Shown: positions 60,439 through 64,000 of the stretch, in pieces
Numbering within the stretch: position 1 is the first letter of the stretch
Layout of the letters: each line of letters opens with the position of its first letter
Assembly (NCBI RefSeq): GCF_000430685.1
Contig: NZ_AUMM01000019.1
Coordinates: 1 to 64,000, forward strand
Direction of reading: 5' to 3'
Origin: Tuberibacillus calidus DSM 17572
GTDB taxonomy: Bacteria > Bacillota > Bacilli > Bacillales > Sporolactobacillaceae
DNA length: 64,000 bases
Notes under the pieces: generated by a model
What the model was told of the DNA's origin: nothing
What the model saw: only the letters and a program-made list of their open reading frames with translations
Database searches by the model: none
Translations under genes and position numbers: made by a program

Positions 60439-61734
60439 TTACAGCCTCTGACCGTTTAAAAGCCATTGGCGGGCGTTTCCGACGAGGTACAAAGAGCCCG
60501 TCACCAAAATCGGCCCGCGGTGATCATTTAAAACCTCTGCTTCATGAAGCGCTTCCTCGACCGATGAGCAATATTGAAACGGCAACTTTAACCGACGAAA
60601 TACTACTTCCACTTCGGATTGTGGCTGCTGTCGTGCGGCAAAAGGTGATGCGACAGCGAAATAAAAAGCATCGGTTAAATGTAACCCAAGGAGCATCTTT
60701 TCCACATCTTTTTTTGAGGCAAAAGAAATGACAACAACATTTGGATTAACCGAAAGCTGCTTCAAGTTTTCCGATAAAACGGTCATTTCCAATGGATTAT
60801 GCGCCCCGTCCAAAATCCATTCCGTCCCCTCCCGCGCGAGCTTCTCCAAACGGCCTGGAAAACGGGCATTCGCCAAACCCTTTTTCATCGCTTGGGGTGC
60901 CACCGGATAGCCTAACTCCCCAAGGCACTGAATGACTTGAATAGCATTGGCTGCATTTTGTCGCTGATGCCTTCCCTCTAAACCCAATGTCACATCTGAC
61001 AGCTCAAAATGATAATTTTTAAAAGTTAAACGACCGTTAGCTTCAAACAGTGCATAGTCTCGATTGAGAAAATCATACCGCGTATCAGATGATTTTTCCT
61101 TGTCTAACAAAAAGCGTCTCGCCTCTTCGTTATACATGCCACAGACGGCAAATCGCGTGGTCGGCTTGATAATAGCACTCTTATCCTTTGTTATCGCTTC
61201 AATGGAATCCCCTAGAAGCTGTGTGTGATCAAGCGTTAATTCGGTTAAACAAGCGATCGCCGGATCAAAGACATTGGAGGGATCACTCCATCCGCCAGCG
61301 CCATTTTCAAAGATGACAAGCGGTACTTGCTTTTTCGAAAACCACATCATGGCGATTAACGTCATTAAATGTTTGTGGCCGACATCGGTCAAATCCATCG
61401 TTTTTGTCTTTTCGGCTATGTCATTAACAATTTCAATAAACGCACCGGTTTCAATGAATTGGCCATCGATGGCAAACCGTTCCTCATAACGAAACAAATG
61501 CGGTCCAGTAAAAAGGCCATGGCGGATTCCTTGCGCTTGAAGCATGGCAGAAATAAACGCCGCGGTTGATCCTTTTCCACATGAACCGGTGATTTGGACA
61601 ATATCAAAGGCCTTCGGATCAATTTCAAAACGGCGGAACAAATCGTGCATAACCCGATGATGGCGCCCACCTGTCCGCGTTGACACTTTTGTATGAAATT
61701 GACCGAGAAAATCCAAGCAAGACGCTTCGTCCAT
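60439..61734 (-). CDS. FolC-like Mur ligase family protein
   Basis: A 431-residue Mur/FolC-superfamily ligase. P-loop 'ITGSCGKGSTAAFISAML', folate-type 'GLFTGPHLFRYEERFAIDGQFIE', Mg-site region 'ENGAGGWSDPSNVFDP' (FolC has GLGGRxDxTN), central 'GLEGRHQRQNAANAIQ' and a conserved 'WILDGAHNPLEM'. The C-terminal ligase domain includes 'VVISFASKKDVEKML', similar to the FolC 'GVLADKD' region. It is probably the upstream partner of the next Mur-like gene. Whether either acts on folate is uncertain. The ATG at 61734 follows AGAAGG. Confidence 0.82.
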   Translation of the reverse strand: MDEASCLDFLGQFHTKVSTRTGGRHHRVMHDLFRRFEIDPKAFDIVQITGSCGKGSTAAFISAMLQAQGIRHGLFTGPHLFRYEERFAIDGQFIETGAFIEIVNDIAEKTKTMDLTDVGHKHLMTLIAMMWFSKKQVPLVIFENGAGGWSDPSNVFDPAIACLTELTLDHTQLLGDSIEAITKDKSAIIKPTTRFAVCGMYNEEARRFLLDKEKSSDTRYDFLNRDYALFEANGRLTFKNYHFELSDVTLGLEGRHQRQNAANAIQVIQCLGELGYPVAPQAMKKGLANARFPGRLEKLAREGTEWILDGAHNPLEMTVLSENLKQLSVNPNVVVISFASKKDVEKMLLGLHLTDAFYFAVASPFAARQQPQSEVEVVFRRLKLPFQYCSSVEEALHEAEVLNDHRGPILVTGSLYLVGNARQWLLNGQRL

Positions 61735-61862
61735 GAACATCCTTCTCTCATATGTACTTATTAACAAGATGATGGTAGCGCGAACGTAAGAGATATGCAA
61801 TCATTTCTGGAGATAAACGTATTAACCAGCTGTGTTTTTAAAGTGAGAGTTCGAATGTCACC

Positions 61863-61915
61863 AATACGCGGGCATAGTAAATGCGCAAAAACGGCATTTA
61901 TGCGCATTTTCCAAT
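61863..61915. repeat. Partial TGCGCA repeat next to the XRE terminator
   Basis: AATGCGCA (around 61880) and TATGCGCATTTT (61900-61911) are an inverted pair around AAAACGGCATT, the inner stem of the 143-bp repeat family. Confidence 0.45.
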
Positions 61916-61946
61916 AAAAAACCCCTAACCGCATCGGTCAGGGGGA
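61914..61946 (-). terminator. Terminator of the XRE regulator gene
   Basis: CCCCTAACC (61922-61930) and GGTCAGGGG (61936-61944) form a stem with one mismatch; A residues at its left provide the minus-strand U-run. Confidence 0.7.
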
Positions 61947-62294
61947 AGGTTGCTTTTGTAAAGCGTCCATCACCATTCGCTTAGCCTTAATGTAGGTGAC
62001 TGCTTCCGTAATTTCCTCGTCTGTGATCGCCTCACCCGGAATGTTTAAAACCCTTTTTAAAATTTCTTTTGATTGTGCTGATTCTGGTAAAACGCTTTCA
62101 TCACGTCCCATTAAATAATCCACCGAAACACCGAAGAACTCCGCGTATTTCAGCAATTGGCTGGCGGTTGGTTCTTTTTTATCCATTTCAAAACCCCAAA
62201 CAACGGTTTTCAACAGTTGAAGTTCATGAGCTAATTCTTCCGCCGTGAGGCCTCTTTCTTCCCTAAGCTTTTTAAGTCTTTGACCTAACGTCAT
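61938..62294 (-). CDS. XRE-family helix-turn-helix regulator
   Basis: A 118-residue protein with a Cro/CI-type HTH in the first 65 residues ('LGQRLKKLREERGLTAEELAHEL', 'KKEPTASQLLKYAEFFGVSVDYLMGRDE') and a short helical C-terminus that may bind a ligand or dimerise. Its targets are unknown. AAGGTGG precedes the ATG at 62294. It lies between the Mur-ligase pair and the MFS exporter and could regulate either. Confidence 0.87.
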   Translation of the reverse strand: MTLGQRLKKLREERGLTAEELAHELQLLKTVVWGFEMDKKEPTASQLLKYAEFFGVSVDYLMGRDESVLPESAQSKEILKRVLNIPGEAITDEEITEAVTYIKAKRMVMDALQKQPSP

Positions 62295-62457
62295 CAAAAT
62301 ACCACCTTCATGATACTTGAATTTTCCTTCTTTTTGAATTATAACAATTTCTAGTTGAGATGTGAATACACTTTCGTAAAAATTTTTATAATTCCGAAAA
62401 GGGTTGCCAATACTCGTCTATTTATACAAAGCAATAACCTATCGCTCGATCCCTGAC

Positions 62458-63816
62458 TTAATGCTCGAGGCGGGCTTGCTTCTTGCTAGGTAAACGCCAT
62501 GATAAAATCGTGATCACAACGCTTAAAACGGCACAAACCATGACGACATAGTGGAGATGAAGCACGTCCATATGTTTATCTAACAATAATCCTAGAAGTG
62601 TCGATGAAAAAATCGCTCCCAAATATCGGCTCGTTTGAAAAAGTCCGGATGCAGTCCCCGTTTCTTCCGGGGTCACAAAATCATATAACGCCGTTTGCAT
62701 CGAAATATTGTTCAATCCGTTGCTTACGCCAAGTAATGACAGCACCACCACGAGCCAGCCAAGTGCCGTTCCTTCATGAATCGTCAACATGCCCGCCATT
62801 CCAACGAGCATAAAAAACGAACCTAAGATGAGGGGCGGCTTAGACCCCGCGCGGTCGATCCAATAACCCGCAAGCGGTGCAAGAACCACGCCGAAACCGG
62901 CCACGGCAAGCATGATCAACCCCGTCTTGCTTTCGTTATAATGGCTGACTTGTTGTAAAAACGTCGGCATGCCAAAAAATATGCAGTAAAAAACGATGTT
63001 AATTATCAAAAATTGTAAATACACGAGCGTCACTTTGGTGTTTGACTTTAAAGCCCCAAGATCAATAAACGGTTCTTCTCGTTTCTTTTCAACATAGCCA
63101 AAAGCAGCCAAAGCCACCATAAAAACCGGAACCGCCCACCAACGGATCGATTCGCCCAAAGAGAGCAGAAATAAAATAAAAGCGACAATAAAGACACAGA
63201 AAAGGGCGATACCACTAAAATCTATCCGTTTAAGTTTTACGTTAACCTCTCTTCCGCCAGGCAAAATGACTAGCGCAAGCACAACCCCCAAGATGATTAA
63301 CGGTAAATTGACAAGGAAAATGGCTTCCCAATTCCAAGTGCCGACTAAGAAACCGCCAATTGAAGGGCCAAACGCCGCGGAAACAGACGAAAAAACCGCA
63401 ACGGCAGAAAGCGCCTGTGCTTGCCCCTGGGTAATCTCACTGCGAATGACTGCCATCCCGCTTGGAAATAATGTTGAACTCCCCACCGCCTGCAAAGCGC
63501 GGAAACCGACAAGCGCCCAATAGTTTGGAGAAAACGGTGCCAAGGCGGATGATAGCGCTACAATAATCAGACCTGTTATGAATAACCTTTTATGACCGAA
63601 CATATCGCTGAACTTCCCCATAACAGGTTGGGCCGCCGCACTGGCGATGTAAAATGCGGAAATCAGCCATGAAGCGTCAGCAAACGTGAGGTGATATTCC
63701 CGTTGCAAGTCTGTCAGGGCAACGGCAATCATGGAAGAATTCAGCGGATTTAGCAATACGCCTAAACCAACTGTCAACACGTACATCCAGGGTTTTACTT
63801 CTTGGGCTTTTGTCAT
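62458..63816 (-). CDS. DHA2-type MFS multidrug exporter
   Basis: A 452-residue major facilitator with about 14 hydrophobic segments, as in the DHA2 drug:proton antiporters (QacA/EmrB). 'VLLNPLNSSMIAVALTDLQREYH' resembles the DHA2 opening motif (LDxTIVNVALP). The loop 2-3 motif 'GKFSDMFGHKRLFITGL' and the helix-5 motif region 'PSIGGFLVGTWNWEAIFLVNLPL' are clear. The charged residue in the first helix typical of QacA is replaced by Asn. The start is the ATG at 63816 after GAGAGG. It probably exports lipophilic cations or drugs. Confidence 0.9.
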   Translation of the reverse strand: MTKAQEVKPWMYVLTVGLGVLLNPLNSSMIAVALTDLQREYHLTFADASWLISAFYIASAAAQPVMGKFSDMFGHKRLFITGLIIVALSSALAPFSPNYWALVGFRALQAVGSSTLFPSGMAVIRSEITQGQAQALSAVAVFSSVSAAFGPSIGGFLVGTWNWEAIFLVNLPLIILGVVLALVILPGGREVNVKLKRIDFSGIALFCVFIVAFILFLLSLGESIRWWAVPVFMVALAAFGYVEKKREEPFIDLGALKSNTKVTLVYLQFLIINIVFYCIFFGMPTFLQQVSHYNESKTGLIMLAVAGFGVVLAPLAGYWIDRAGSKPPLILGSFFMLVGMAGMLTIHEGTALGWLVVVLSLLGVSNGLNNISMQTALYDFVTPEETGTASGLFQTSRYLGAIFSSTLLGLLLDKHMDVLHLHYVVMVCAVLSVVITILSWRLPSKKQARLEH

Positions 63817-63894
63817 AGGTTCCATCCTCTCAAAAAATGCGAGAACTATATTTAATACTGGGAAGGGAGTCAGTCCATTTTCCATGTGAATATA

Positions 63895-64000
63895 AAGGGA
63901 AATAAGGCTCTGCTGACGTAGGCCTGTACTGATGCATTAGGGCAATTATGGCTCTGCCTTCTCCAAAAGTGCCCGTACTGGCAAGAAATTTTTCATTTAG
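63895..64000. repeat. GGCTCTG-containing end region, partial
   Basis: AGGCTCTGCTGACG (about 63905) and TGGCTCTGCC (about 63950) repeat the core word of the dispersed element in direct orientation, but the right part is cut by the window end. Confidence 0.35.

Overview
The window comes from a spore-forming Firmicute of the order Bacillales. Ribosome binding sites are strong GGAGG types, starts are ATG, GTG or TTG, and spore genes are present (a gamma-type SASP and the cortex deacetylase PdaA). Gene order matches the Bacillus subtilis yfh-yga-perR and yfk-pdaA neighbourhoods: ygzB, perR, bcp, gsaB, ygaE, ygaD, ygaC, sspE, mutY (yfhQ), yfhP, yfhH, recX (yfhG), yfhE, yfhD, pdaA, yfkD, yfkJ, in rearranged order and interrupted by transporter operons. 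The genus cannot be fixed from sequence alone; a non-Bacillus relative (Bacillaceae or Sporolactobacillaceae) is an inference.

Layout. 1-0.1 kb is the start of a transposase cut by the window edge. 0.5-7 kb holds ygzB, perR with its own Per box, a cobalamin adenosyltransferase, a 2-hydroxyacid dehydrogenase, an M29 aminopeptidase, bcp, a quinone-oxidoreductase-like protein, a CoA pyrophosphatase and a small type I toxin. 7.6-12.4 kb holds an OPT peptide transporter with a PqqD-like protein, gsaB and ygaE. 12.5-18.3 kb is a complete Dpp/Opp-type peptide ABC operon. 18.6-27 kb is the ygaD-ygaC-SRAP-sspE-mutY-yfhP-yfhH-recX-yfhE-yfhD core, with a tRNA-like relic. 27-30 kb is a NitT/TauT-type ABC operon. 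30.2-36.6 kb has a cluster of DnaA-box-like sites, pdaA, yfkD, a YhfC-like protein, OsmC, an MFS exporter, ykuV and VanZ. 36.7-37.2 kb is a 143-bp tandem hairpin repeat. 37.3-46.6 kb carries a GltB-like flavoprotein, acetolactate synthase, a BrkB/YihY protein, a YtxH-like protein, a HEAT-repeat protein, a low-molecular-weight phosphatase, a BsuPI-domain protein and oligoendopeptidase F. 47-50.5 kb is a TAXI-TRAP operon. 50.8-63.8 kb has an rRNA methyltransferase, an arginase-fold protein, Maf, an NSS transporter with its MetS-like subunit, an MFS exporter behind an attenuator, a double GNAT, a DUF1992 protein, two consecutive FolC/Mur-ligase-like proteins, an XRE regulator and a DHA2-type MFS exporter.

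Themes. Nutrient uptake dominates (OPT, Dpp, NitT/TauT, TRAP, NSS). Peroxide and thiol stress is the second theme (PerR, Bcp, OsmC, YkuV, with Per boxes at perR and ykuV). DNA maintenance and sporulation is the third (MutY, SRAP, RecX, SspE, PdaA).

The most interesting material is non-coding. There is a three-codon leader ORF inside a terminator/antiterminator/SD-sequestering leader at 55.9-56.1 kb, a seven-member DnaA-box-like cluster at 30.2-30.36 kb, an end-to-end pairing type I toxin mRNA at 7.1-7.3 kb, a tRNA-like relic with a broken anticodon loop at 25.7 kb, and at least two families of structured intergenic repeats. No CRISPR array, rRNA operon or complete prophage was seen.
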